In this document: positions 32,811 to 44,381 of the stretch, one piece after another
How the letters are laid out: each line of letters begins with the position of its first letter
Position numbering within the stretch: the first letter of the stretch is position 1
Assembly (NCBI GenBank): GCA_025531455.1
Contig: JAMYHL010000013.1
Location: forward strand, 620,001-684,000
Length of the DNA stretch: 64,000 nucleotides
Reading direction: 5' to 3'
Source of the DNA: Apiotrichum sp. Y4204
Lineage: Eukaryota > Basidiomycota > Tremellomycetes > Trichosporonales > Trichosporonaceae
Notes under the pieces: generated by a model
What the model saw: only the letters and a program-made list of their open reading frames with translations
Told to the model about the DNA's origin: nothing
Database searches by the model: none
Position numbers and translations under genes: made by a program

Positions 32811-35402
32811 ATGCGCCTCCCCGCCTGGGTCACCGCCGCGGCGTTGCTGGTGCCCTCGGCACTGGGACAAGACCTTGGCGCGATCGCCCCACAGTTGGCA
32901 AGTCTTGCCTCCCAGTATGGCCCCGAGGCCGCCTCACGACTGAGCATCCTCGCCACACAGTATGGCCCCCAAGTAACACAGGTCCTGAGTGAGATCGCTC
33001 CATACCTCACCCAGGCAGAGGGCTATCTTAGCGCCTTCGGAAACATCAGCTTTACGTCGTCGCAGGACCCAACACGTCTTACAGTCCCGAAACCAGGCAA
33101 GGCGCTCTATACCGAGCAGGTGGTGTATTGCAGTGATCAGTCGGCACTTGCCGTCGAGATTGAGGCGTTTGATGTGACATTGTGGCGCGAAAACGCCTCC
33201 CTCACCTTTGGCTTCGCGTTCGCATCACTTGCGCAAAACCTTGAGCTCGAGGCCCACCTGCAGCTCACGGCTTATGACATGAGCATTAAGAATATCACCG
33301 TCAACCTCTGCGAGATCATACCGTTCGGCCTCTGCCAGCTGCCATCACCACAGTTCAATCTCACAGGTACGTTTTGTCGACGCGATGCGGTGCAGTGGGG
33401 GTGGTGTTTGGGACCTGGTTCTGCTGGAACCTTGGAAACGGGTTGTGTTGCTTGTGCCCCTTGAAAAAAACAAGCCCCACAGTAGCGCACAGACCCACGC
33501 CGTTGACGTCACACATTCCTGATGATCATGACTAACCTCCCCACAGGCTTTGGCAACTACAAACTGGAAGATGGCATCTTGGACGAGGTTCCCGGCATTG
33601 CATGGCAAATGCCCGACCTCGACGCTCATGCTCGCGTCTACATTTATGACAAGGGCTCAGGACGCGGAACATGCATGCAGGCTCGCTTGACCAACGGGTG
33701 GACGACGAACAGCCAGCCGACCAAGTGGGCCACGGGCATGTTCCTGTTGGTGGCGATTCTCCTCGCCCTCATCCAGTCGCTCCGCAGGAAATCCTCGTCA
33801 CCTGCTCTCTATCGCTGGTTTGACATTCTTTACATTTTCCAGAATGCTGCTTGCACGGGACTGATGAGCCTCAACTACCCACGCCTCTATATCGCCTTTA
33901 CGCGTAACTTTGCATGGTCGCTTGGTCTTATCTTCAACCAGCCCATGCAAAACACGATCAACAAGATGCGCCGGTCCACGGGAGGCAAAATGCCGTACAC
34001 TGCGCTTGATGAACTGCCTTCTGAAATCAACCGCACGCTTTCAGGGAACTCAACAAACAACGGTGTCGACCTCGGACCCCTGGGAAGGATCAACTTTGCA
34101 AAACTTGGAGGCCTCACGAAGATTGTTAAGCGCGAGGCACACAAGGCCATCCGCTCTCTCATCCAGAACCCCAAGCGTGCTCTCATTCCCAACCCGAGCG
34201 CAGACACCGAGTCTGCTGCTGCGAGTCTCAACAAGGGCCTTCCCACCTATGTTAATGCCGAGAGGATCCCTGTCGCCAATGCTTACTCCACCGTCTTCTT
34301 CTGGATGCTTGTATGCCTTGCCGTTCTGATGGCCATCCACATCGTCATTGCGATTGTCATGCTGCTCCTCTCGCTCTTGCGGTCCAAGGCGCCCAAGTGG
34401 GTAGTCCATCTCCGTCGTACTTGGTTCCAATTCTGCGCTGGTAACTTCTTCCGCTTCTGCCTCGCCTGGAGTCTGCCGGTCGCTCTCTTCTCATTTTATC
34501 AGTGGAAGATTGGCAAGAATGACGCTGCTGGACCTATTGTCCTCGGCGTAGTCGGCTGGATCGTCTGTATCGTGCCGCTCTTCGTGGTTTTTATTATCGA
34601 GTGGTCAAAAAACCGGAAGCAGTCGCTCTCCAACCCTAACGTCTCCCGTCTTTGGACCGACTACAGCTTCTTCCATTCGGCTGGCGTCCTTTACCGTCGT
34701 TACCACGTTCGCGAGCACTCCTTCTGGTTCTGCCCCATTCTGTTGGGTATGATCGCCAAGGCCGGCTTTATTGCTTTCGGAACCCGCAATCAGTGGGCCC
34801 AAGTCATCGGATGCATGGTGGTCGAGTTCTTCACTCTGATCATGATTGTCATCTTCCGCCCGTACCGCGGTATCTGGAACGGAATTATGGGTTTCCTCCT
34901 TTGCTTCTTCCGCCTCGCAGTCTTTGGGTGCCTCATCGCATTCATCGACAGCGTCAAGGTCGCAGCAATCCCCCGCACGATTGTCGGCGTCGTCCAGATC
35001 GCCGTGGTTGGCATCCCCACAGTCCTGCTTTTCCTCGACATGATCTGGACCTTCTTCTATGATCTCTTCCACTTCCGCCGTCGCCACGACGACTACGAGC
35101 ACCTCGAGTCGCCCTACTATGACGAGACGAACGAAAAGGACGCGTCGCAGCTCCGCAAGACGCTGGTTGCCAACGACTCGCTCCGCGACGCTCGTCTCTC
35201 AAACAGTGATTACCCGAAAAATGGCACTTCCCATGTATCCAACCTGCACGACCCGTACCAGGCGCCTCGCCCGTTTAACGATACACACGAAAAGTCCCCC
35301 ATGACGCCCGACATCCACCAACATGGCTACCCATCCAACACCATGTACAACTACAACTCGGAGCCGGTTTCGCACAACCGCTACAGCAGGCATGGCTATT
35401 AG
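32811..35402 (+). CDS. TRP-like/FLC family membrane protein with ML-like domain
   Basis: Two exons, 32811-33366 and 33547-35402, give 803 residues. ATG 32811 opens a clear signal peptide (MRLPAWVTAAALLVPSALG). The luminal part (about residues 25-220) has the layout of the ML-like lipid-binding domain of fungal FLC/Pkd2 proteins, with paired Cys (VNLCEIIPFGLCQLP) and N-glycosylation sites. About nine hydrophobic segments follow from residue 240 (MFLLVAILLALIQSL, VFFWMLVCLAVLMAIHIVIA, FVVFIIEW, LLCFFRLAVFGCLIAFI, IAVVGIPTVLLFLDMIW). The segment RYHVREHSFWFCPILLGM is typical of the TRP-like family. The cytoplasmic tail is Tyr/Asp-rich and unstructured. Family members act in calcium signalling, wall integrity or FAD/haem transport in the ER or plasma membrane; which of these applies is not decided. 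Confidence 0.86.
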
Positions 35403-36164
35403 GCCGCCGCGTAGAGAGGAGAGAAGTTCAGAAGCAGCCAATTAGAACCAACTCTTGATGACTTGCACAAACGCTCCAAAACTCCCCAATCCTTGCTCTT
35501 CCTCCAGTCATCCCGTACATATCTCTCTGTCACCAGCTGTATATCACATGTAGATAGCTAGTTCGTTATGAACTCTAGAATGTATCGTCTTCTTCATGCA
35601 CAAAGTGCCACCAGCCACATTAATCCGAAAAAGCAAAGCCAACGCCGATCCAGAAACATGATTGATCGGCGTAGCGCGGGGGTTGTTTACGATCGACCGA
35701 CACCATGCTGATCGCGCTGATCAGGACTTGGGGGGTTCTGGAATCACGGCGATCTGCGATCTACTGCTACAATCGATCTGATTCCGCTAGCGTGCACTAG
35801 CTGGCGGACTAGTGCCCAATCTCCATTTTGGTGTCTGCTGTCCCGCATGCGCCCAATGCTTGTGCGCTTGTGGGCCTGAAACCGTGGCACACTGTATGCG
35901 CTGGCAGACGCTGTGCGCTAGCTGTGCCGCATGCTGTACCCGCCCAGCCGCCAGCCGCCAGCGCCAGGCCCCGCATCGTACCGACATCGAGCCAGCTAGA
36001 TCTCACTCGTCTGTCCTCTCTCCAAGGCTCTTATCGCCCATTTTCTCTCTCTCCTCTTTCCAACTCCAACCTCTTGGTCCCCGGTCTGCGTACACGCGCA
36101 CGTCCTCGGTATTTCGGTCTCAGGCTCCACCGCTACAACGCTACACGCTACCACCACGCCCAGC
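35403..36164. other. intergenic, promoter of vigilin-like gene
   Basis: About 760 bases without a gene. The last 170 bases are pyrimidine-rich and end in context CCAGCATGG at the vigilin-like start. Confidence 0.55.
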
Positions 36165-39100
36165 ATGGCCCTCTCTGCTGCTGAACTCCAGAAGGTGCGT
36201 GCGATATCGGCGGAAGAGACTGCGGCCGTGGTCAGACGACCCTCGCCCAAACCCTCCAACGCTCCAATGCTCCAACACCCCCAACATCTCCGGTCTTTGT
36301 ATCCAGCCCACTGACCCCAGCGCCACCAGCTCGAAGGTGCACCCGACCCGTTCCCCACTCTGGGGGGCGCGCCCGCCCGTCCCGCTGCCGCTCCTGCCGC
36401 TTCTGCGCCTGCTGCCCCTGCTGCGATTGACGCGACGAGCGAGGAGGCGTTCCCCTCTCTCGGCGCGTCGTCCGGCCCCGTCCAGAACATTGCCCGTCCC
36501 AAGATTGCTGCCTGGGGCGCCGGCAAGCCCGCGTCGATCAAGGCCAAGAAGCCCATGGCTCCTGGCGGCCTTGGTCGTGCCGGTGCTGCCACTGCCGGCT
36601 CGCACCCGTTCACCGACACGTTTACGATCCCCGAGAACGACCTCGAGAAGGGCAAGCTTCCCGAGGTCATGAAGAAGGTCCGCGACCAGACTGGTGCGGT
36701 TGTCGAATCGTCCACTTCGTCCGGTATCAAGCAGTTCCACGTCAAGGCCGCCGATGCTAAGCGTCTCGCCCTCGCCCGCCAGGTCATTGAGCGCGGTCTC
36801 TCCAAGCAGAAGGAGATCGAGGTCGAGGTCCCGATCACGACTATTGGCACCATTATCGGCCCCAAGGGCGCGACGCTCAAGTCGATCACCGATGCCACCG
36901 GCACCAAGATTGACATTCCCCGCCGCGACACGCTTCCCGAGTACGACCCGCGTGCCGCGACTAACGGCAACGACAGCGATGCGGACTCGGACGACGAGCC
37001 CGAGGAGCCCCAGGTTTCGATCAAGATCTCCGGCCCCGGTGCGGCGTGTGACGACGCGCGTGCCCGTCTCCTCGGTCTCATCTCGCACAAGGTCTCGCAG
37101 GGCTCGACTTCGATCAAGAACATTCCGTCCAAGTACTACCCCTTCATTGCCGGTCCCCGTGGCGCCAACGCCCGTCGCCTCGAGGAGGAGACTGGCGACG
37201 GCGAGGTCAAGGTCCACGTTCCCCCTCCTGCTGTCTGGCGCGCTATCCAGGCCGATGACGACGAGGACGCTGCTGCCGCCCCTTCGCCCAAGGAGCGCGA
37301 CCTCTCGATCAAGGTCAAGGGTGACAAGGAGAAGGTCAAGCTTGTGGTTGCCGAGATCCAGCGCCAGTTTGCGGAGCTCGTCTCGTCGCTCAAGGAGTTT
37401 GGTATCGTCGTTCCCAAGCGCCAGCACCGCTTCCTCATCGGTGATGCCGCCGAGGACATTCTCGAGAAGACCGGCTGCATCATCGACCTCCCCCCTGCTT
37501 CTGACCCGAACGAGCAGGTCATGATGCGCGGCCCCCAGTCTGGTCTCCTCAAGGCTATCGAGCTTGCCATGTCCAAGGCCGAGGCTGTCGGTCTCGAGAC
37601 TGTCGACGTTGTGGCCATCTCGCGCGTCCACACCTCTGACCCCTTCCCGCACGCCAAGAAGGTCGCCCGCTTCCTCCAGCGCTCGTCTCGTCTCAAGACT
37701 ATTGCCAAGGCCCACTCGGGTGTCAACGTCTACGCCCCCCGTCCGGCTGTCATCGACTCGACTGGCAAGGTTGTCATTGACGTCGTCGGCGAGGACAGGG
37801 CCGAGGTCGTCAAGGCCCGCGACGAGGTTGTCAACGCTATCAAGGCTATCCCTCCTGCTGCTATCACCACTGTCAACGTCGACCCCGCCATTCACGCCTT
37901 CCTCATCGGCAAGAAGGGCGCCAAGATTGCCCAGTTCGAGTCGACGCACAAGGTCACCACTGTTTTCCCTCCTGCCGACGACGAGTCGGCCGAGGTGCAC
38001 GTTGTCTACACCGGTACTGATCTCCCCGCCGATAAGAAGGCTCGCGACGGCAAGCTGAAGGAGCTCCTCGGCGCCGCGGCCACTGCCCTCGAGAAGCTCG
38101 CCAAGGATGCCGCGGATGTCAAGACGGAGAACCTCGACATTGACAAGAAGTGGCACCGCGCTATCATCGGCCCTAACGGCACCGTCCTGAACGCCCTTCT
38201 CGGCGAGGACGCGATGGTCACCGTCAAGGTCGGCTCCGGCCCCAAGTCTACCGGTGGCGACGAGAACACTGTCGTTGTCCGTGGCCCCTCGGGCGAGGTC
38301 GACCGTGTCGTTGCCCAGATCAACCAGATTGTCGAGGACGCCAAGAACGACGACATCATCAACGGCTACACTGTCGAGTTTGACGTCGACCGCAAGCACG
38401 TTCCCCGTCTTGTTGGTTCGTCCGGCGCCGCTGTCAACCGCCTCCGCGACGCGCTTGGTGTCAAGGTTGACTTTGACGACGAGTCGGACGCGAAGAAGGG
38501 CAAGAAGCCGCTCACCCACGTCAAGATTGTTGGCCGCAAGGAGTCGGTTGACGAGGCCAAGCGCCGCCTCCTGGCCCAGGTCGAGAAGCTCGAGGATGAG
38601 ACCACCGAGATTGTCAAGATCAAGCGTGAGCTCCAGCCCGCCCTCATTGGTGCTGGCGGCAAGTACGCCATCCGTCTCGAGGAGAAGTACGGTGTCAAGC
38701 TCTCGTTCCCCCGCGAGAACGACAAGGACGTCAAGCCCGATGAGGTCACCATCCGCGGTGGCAAGAAGGGTGTTGCTTCCGCCAAGGCCGAGCTCCTCGA
38801 GGCCGCTGCGTTCGAGGCCGAGTCGCGCCAGGTCGCCAAGTTCACCGTTCCCTCCAAGGCCATTGCCTTCATTGTTGGCAAGGGTGGTGTGACTATCAAC
38901 GCCATCAAGGAGGACACTGGTGCGCAGATCGACATTGACAAGGCTGGCGAGGGCGAGAAGACGGACGTCACTGTTCGCGGTGACAAGAAGGCTATTGCCG
39001 CTGCCAAAGCCTCGATCCTTGAGCTTGTTGAGCAGTTTGGTGATGAGATTACCCTCACCACCACCATCGAGCCCAAGTACCACCGCACTCTTATTGGCCA

Positions 39101-40160
39101 GGGTGGCCAGAAGCTCCGTGACCTCATCACCGCCTGCGGTGGCCCCGAGGACCCGTCCAAGCAGACTGGTCTTGTCAACTTCCCCCGCGCTGGTGACGAC
39201 ACCAACGACCAGGTCCGCCTCCGTGGTGACGCCAAGATTGTCAAGAAGATCCAGGCCGAGCTTGAGAAGCAGGTCGCCGTCCTCCGCAAGACGCTCACTC
39301 ACGGTGTTGTCGTCCCCTCTGCCCACCACGCGTCCAAGATTGGCCGTGGCGGTTCCGCGCTCCAGGAGCTCCAGCGCAAGACTGGCGCTCTCATCCACTT
39401 CCCCGGCTCGCGCATGTACAACCAGCTCGACGAGGTGGAGAACAAGGACGAGCTTGAGGATGCCGACGCCGCCGACATTGTCAAGGTCATCGGCACCAAG
39501 GAGCAGATTGCCCAGGCTGCCGAGCTCCTCCAGACCGCACCTCCCGAGCACGCCCGCGGTGGGGCCCGCGGTCAGCGCGGCGGTGCCAACCTCTCGTCGC
39601 GCAGCGTTGCCGTCCCCACCAAGTACTACCACGCGGTTGCTGAGCAGCCCAACCTCATCCGTCAGATCCGCTCCGCCCAGGCGTTCCTCACCATCCCCAC
39701 CCCTGCTCCCCCCAAGACCGTTGCTCGCCCGTCGGCGCCGAACGGCAACGATGACGCGGCCAAGGCGGCCCGCATCGACCTTGACGGCGGCGACGAGGAG
39801 GTACCCGAGTACGAGTGGGAGGTGCGCGCCAACTACGAGGGCGGGGACGACAGCACCCTCGACTGGGTCATCCGCGCCAAGGACGAGGACCTCGACCGCG
39901 CAGAGGCTATCCTCGACAAGGCCGTCAAGGCCGCCGCGGAGGCCACCCACATTGGTCTCCTCACCGGTCTTCCCCGCTCGGCGTTCCCGCGCATCATTGG
40001 CTCGAAGGGAGCCACCATCTCGCGCCTTCGTGCCGAGACCGGCGCCGACATCACTGTCGGCAAGGACGACGACCTCATCACCATTGCCGGTGACGAGGAG
40101 AGCGTCAACCAGGCCAAGGACGCCATCCTCGAGATTGTCTCGCGTCCGGGCCGCTACTAG
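36165..40160 (+). CDS. SCP160: vigilin/Scp160-like multi-KH RNA-binding protein
   Basis: Binds mRNA and associates with ER-bound polysomes. Exons 36165-36194 and 36321-40160 give 1289 residues, the usual size. After a short Ala/Pro-rich head comes an array of about 13 KH modules. Intact GXXG loops read GPKG, GPRG, GKKG, GPNG, GSSG, GAGG, GKGG, GQGG, GRGG and GSKG. Three modules have lost the loop: RFLIGDAAEDILEKTG, the block before SGVNVYAP, and the late KYYHAVAEQPNLIRQI. Such mixing of active and inactive KH units is known for vigilin. A basic Arg/Gly patch (RGGARGQRGG) sits near residue 1080. Codon use is extremely biased to C/G third bases, suggesting high expression; it also leaves a long empty antisense frame. 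Confidence 0.93.
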
Positions 40161-40460
40161 AGAAGAAATGAGTGGAGGGGAGCTGGGAAGTGATCCAGAA
40201 GGATCAAGGAAAAGCATGTCATCCGGATGAGAGGAGGCATCTAGGATCGAGGTATCTAGCACCAGTAGCATAGAAAATCAATGCATTGCACGGCATCGAG
40301 TACGAGTGGGCATCGTTTTATCTTGAGTGGTGGCAGCAATAGTAATGACGATTTTGCGGGGCCGGTGGAGGGACTCCGCCTGAAACCACTCACTGCTGTA
40401 ACCGTAACCACACAGGTTGCATTCAACATTGTCCACTTCCACTCTCCACAACACACCACA

Positions 40461-41533
40461 ATGTCACTAACACCCGAGCAGATCCAGCAATGGCACGACG
40501 ACGGGTACGTGGCCCCGATCGAACCAGCTGAACCTAAGGTACCTCGTCCTGCCGGGATTCTACTCGCCCGCCGAGGCCTCCGAGATGCTCGAGCGCGTCA
40601 ACACGCTCGTGTCATCCTTCGATCTCGACTCGCACCCACTCACGACCTTTGAAACAGGCGACGACGAGGGCAAGGGACATGTCGGAGACGCATATTTCCT
40701 CGAGTCGGGGGACAAGGTGTGACCAACTACCAGGCCTTTACTAATTCCCAGATCCGCTTCTTCCTCGAGCCCTCGGCCGTACAGCGCGCAACCCCCACGT
40801 CCCCCGCATCCCTCCTCGTGCCCCGGGAGCGCTCGGTGAACAAGATCGGACACGCACTCCTCCTCGACCCCGTATTCGGGAAATACACGCTCAACGAGCG
40901 GATGCGCGGCGTCGCGCGCGCGATTGGCGCTAAAGACCCGCGCGTCCTCCAGAGTATGGTTATCTGCAAGCAGCCGCGGATCGGCGGCGAAGGTAAGAAA
41001 TTGTGAGATTGTGGGATGGGGGCTGATGCAGTGCCGTGCCATAACGACTCGACGTTCTTGTATACCTCGCCGCCGAGCGCGGTCGGGTGCTGGATCGCGC
41101 TCGAGGAGTGTACCCCCGAAAACGGGTGTCTGGTGAGTTGCAACTCTAAGATATGCTCACGCAGTCCTTCCTCCCCGGATCGCACAAGACGGCGCGCATA
41201 TCCTCGCGCTTTGTGCGTGCTGAAGGCGGGGGCACGACGTTTGAAGCCGTGCCCGGCGTCACCCCCAATGAGGAGAAGTGGGACGAGATGGACGGGTGGC
41301 GCGAGGCGCCATGTCCCCCTGGCACTCTCGTGCTCATTCATGGTGAGCAGATGGACTGTGAGGTTTTCTGACTTGCAGGGAGCGTCATGCACCGCTCGCC
41401 GCCGAACCCGTCCGAGAAGACGCGCAACATTTACACATTCCACATGATCGAGGGCGGGGCAGAGTATGACGAGAAGAACTGGTTGCAGCCGACAGAGGCA
41501 ATGCCCTTCCCGGCACTCTACGACTCGAAGTAG
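40461..41533 (+). CDS. phytanoyl-CoA dioxygenase-like 2-oxoglutarate oxygenase
   Basis: Fe(II)/2-oxoglutarate-dependent oxygenase of the PhyH type, closest in layout to human PHYHD1. Six exons, 40461-40504, 40539-40716, 40752-40992, 41032-41132, 41165-41342 and 41379-41533, give 298 residues, the expected size. The N-terminal [19 protein letters not shown] is the family start. Iron ligands: [10 protein letters not shown] (His-x-Asp) and the distal His in [13 protein letters not shown]. The Arg in [10 protein letters not shown] is the likely 2-oxoglutarate anchor. PGSHK and the Asp/Trp-rich loop before it fit as well. The first intron is just 34 nt. There is no obvious C-terminal SKL peroxisomal signal: the end is YDSK. 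The substrate is unknown. Confidence 0.88.
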
Positions 41534-41636
41534 GAGCGGGAGTGGAGACGCAGACTAGATACCCAGGAGATGCAGCCATGCAGCTATCCAGACCCTATTA
41601 ATTGTATGCAGCTATAACGCTCCACGGCTTCACGGC

Positions 41637-43674
41637 TCACGCGACCAACTCGACCTTGGCGCGCTGCAGCACGTCCGCGGCGCGCACATTGTACAGCTCG
41701 TCGATGAGCGCAGCCCGGAACGTTGCGGGGCCCTTGACGTCGTCGCGGGCAGCCGCACGCTCCCCGGCAACGTTGTAGACGAGCAGGCCGGCCAGCGCGC
41801 CAAGCAGCATGTCGCCCTGCACAAGCTGCGAGTCGTTCTCGTACGCCTCGGACTTGGCAAGGAACGCGAGACGCGCGGCAGCGCAGAACGTCGCGATCAT
41901 CGAGCCGGTCACGCATCCCGATCCGGTAATGACGCCAAGCTGCAGTCAGTAGATACCCTCTTGCCTCAGCCCACCAGGTCATCTCCGTTGCTCGCCTTGA
42001 GCACGGTCTGCCCGTCCGAGATCCAGTCGACTGGGCCAGTAAGCACGACGACGGCGTTCATCTCGCGAGCGAGCTGCCGCACGACGCCTGCGGGGTCCTT
42101 AAAACCCTTGCCGACGGCATCGACACCACGCGCCGCGACCTCGGAAGAGCGCGCGAGCGCGGCAATCTCCGCGGCGTTGCCCTTGACCACTGACGGCTGC
42201 CAGTGAGCGCGGAGCTCTGTGATGTCAGCCGTTGAACCAGGGGGATGTAGTTGGAGCCAAAATCTTTTTGGGCCTGCACGCACTCTCAGAGGTGTCGCGC
42301 CTGAACGCCGTCGCGCCAACCGCGACAGGGTCGTACACGAGCGGCTTGCGGTTGACATTCGCTTGGCGGCCAGCAACAAACATGCCCTCTAGGTCAGTGA
42401 CGGTGCCAAAGTTGATGAGGAGCGCGCCGATCGCTGGGGAGAGGTCGGCGGCGTCAAACGGGTTCGCGGCCATGATGGGCGACGCGCCAATCGCCAGAGT
42501 AGCATTTGCCGAGTCGTTGATGACGACGTTGTTCGTGATCTGAATCAGCACCACAAGTGTAAGTGTCTGTCACGCACCTGGTGGATGAGGGGGGTGTTGT
42601 CCCTCACGACGGTCATGAGCTCGGTGACACCCTCGATGAGCTTCTCGACGGTACGCGGCGCGCCGGAGAGCGGGAACGCGGCCTGGTTGCCCTCCGCGTC
42701 GTGGGCGGCGCGGGCGCGCTTGAACGAGTCGACTTGGGCGCGCAGGCCCTCTGCGGCCGTCTTGGGGTCCTGAGACCCGACAATGGCCGAGATGACGGCA
42801 ATGCCGTCGAGCGAGTGGCGGTGCTGGGGCGAAACGGAGCCGTGGAGGACAAAGGGCACGTTCGGGGGGTGAATGCCACCTGAAGAAGAGTCAGCATGCC
42901 ATCGAGCCATAAGGTCGATCGCGTCCAGAAATGAACCCACCAATAGCAACACCAGCAACCCCAGTACCGTGAAGCACATCGAGGATCGGGCCAACACCAC
43001 GAGGCGCGAGCTTCTTCTTCTTGCTGACATCCTTGGATCCCGTGTCCCACACCGCGCCGATACCGACATAGTCTGCGCCCTGGTCGATGGCGAGCTGGGC
43101 CTGTTCGACGTTACCGATCGAGACGCCGATAAGCGCGTCGGGACCCACGAGCTCGCGCGCGGCCGGGAGCTTCATGTCCGTCTGCCCGATGTGCAGGCCG
43201 GCAGGGCGGACAGCGAGGAAGACATCGATGCGGTCGTTGATGAACAGGGGGACGTTGTACTGCTGTCAGCCGAATGTCACCGGAATTGGATGAAATCGGG
43301 GACGGTTGTGAGATTGCCTCGTGGGAATCCCTTCCTGATCCACGTCCAGAATACGCAGCGTAGCACCCACCTTATCCGTGATCTCCTTGGTGCGGCGCGC
43401 AATCTCGACAAACTGGGGTCAGCTCAATCGACGTCCAGGTCTCACCTCGCCGGTGTCAATGTCCTTTTCGCGGACCTGCACGACCGTAACGCCGCCCTGG
43501 AGCGACTCCTCAAGCGACTCGTAGTAGTCCTGGGTGTCAGTGAGACGGATCGCACACGGCCTTTGAGCTCAGCTGGACCGCCTGTCTCTGCTGGCACTTG
43601 GCACCCACCTTGCCCTCTGGCAGGAGATGGCGCCCCGTGACGAGGTAGAGCGAGTAGTCGACCGCGGGCTTCAT
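41637..43674 (-). CDS. THI6: bifunctional thiamine-phosphate synthase/hydroxyethylthiazole kinase
   Basis: Joins the pyrimidine and thiazole halves of thiamine and phosphorylates the thiazole. Eight exons, 43674-43609, 43529-43446, a 42-nt exon near 43370-43411, 43262-42941, 42879-42578, 42539-42284, 42216-41975 and 41939-41637, sum to 538 residues, the fungal THI6 length. The N-terminal half is the ThiE barrel: YSLYLVTGRHLLP, GGVTVVQVREKDIDTGEF, VPLFINDRIDVFL, GLHIGQTDM and DYVGIGAVWDTGSK. The C-terminal half is ThiM: TPLIHQITNNVVINDSANA, LLINFGTV, KPLVYDPVAVGAT, VVKGNAAEI, VVLTGPVDWISDG and VITGSGCVTGSMIA, which carries the catalytic Cys. No TPP riboswitch signature was noticed upstream. 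It is convergent with the dioxygenase gene, 103 bp between stops. Confidence 0.94.
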
Positions 43675-44381
43675 CTTGCGTGATGGAAAGGATGACAACG
43701 AGATGAGAGATGTTCCGTCGTATTAGTGTATTTGTGGGCGTGTTGTGGGCCTGATGGGCGAGATATTCCTGGCAACTGTCGAGTCTGAATCGCATTCCAC
43801 ACCGTTCGGGGCCCCAATGTACTTAGGTCCACCGGCTACCCAACCGCTACCACTGGTCGGAGCCTCGGAGCACCGACCGGATCATGCAACGGAGCACCGA
43901 AGGGCCTTTGGCGCCATCTGCATACACTACTACTCACTATTGGTCTGATATGCACTCCCATGCTCTGGGATGAACGAGTGGGCCTCGTTCTCACACTACA
44001 GGTCCACACTCGCGTCATCGGAATACGAACGGAGAACTGGGGTCCGCTCAAAGTGTCAAGGTTATCAAGGAACAGGCTCAGGTTCGTGTCCGGTTTGGGT
44101 TCTCAATACGACACAGACAGACATGTCCGTAACTTGCAGAGAGGAATGTAAACGGGAGGGTGGGTCACATCTACTACGGCGGTCGGTCGAAAAATGCACA
44201 CCAGGTGCAGCGTCCGAAAGCTATCTACGGTAAGGACTAGTGGTACAAGAAACGTCGCAGCGCGACGGATACGTGTGGTCCTCAGCACTTGAGGTCCGGT
44301 GTCGTGTATTGTTGGCGGCTGCCCTCATTGGGCAATGTCGAATCGTTGAGAGTCGCTGTTGTTGCCCATGCTTGTTGGTAA
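43675..44381. other. intergenic, no gene seen
   Basis: About 700 bases between the THI6 start and the diesterase stop. Only short ORFs on either strand; nothing that looks like coding or structural RNA. Confidence 0.55.

Noticed and set aside
36141..40271. 1376-codon ORF on the minus strand, the longest in the window
   Set aside because: It is antisense to the vigilin-like gene, consists of low-information Leu/Val/Asp/Gly runs, shows no domain, and follows from the G/C third-base bias of the sense frame.
43675..43950. Possible TPP riboswitch before THI6
   Set aside because: I looked for the conserved CTGAGA and ACC-TGA-type segments on the gene strand and did not find them in a workable order.
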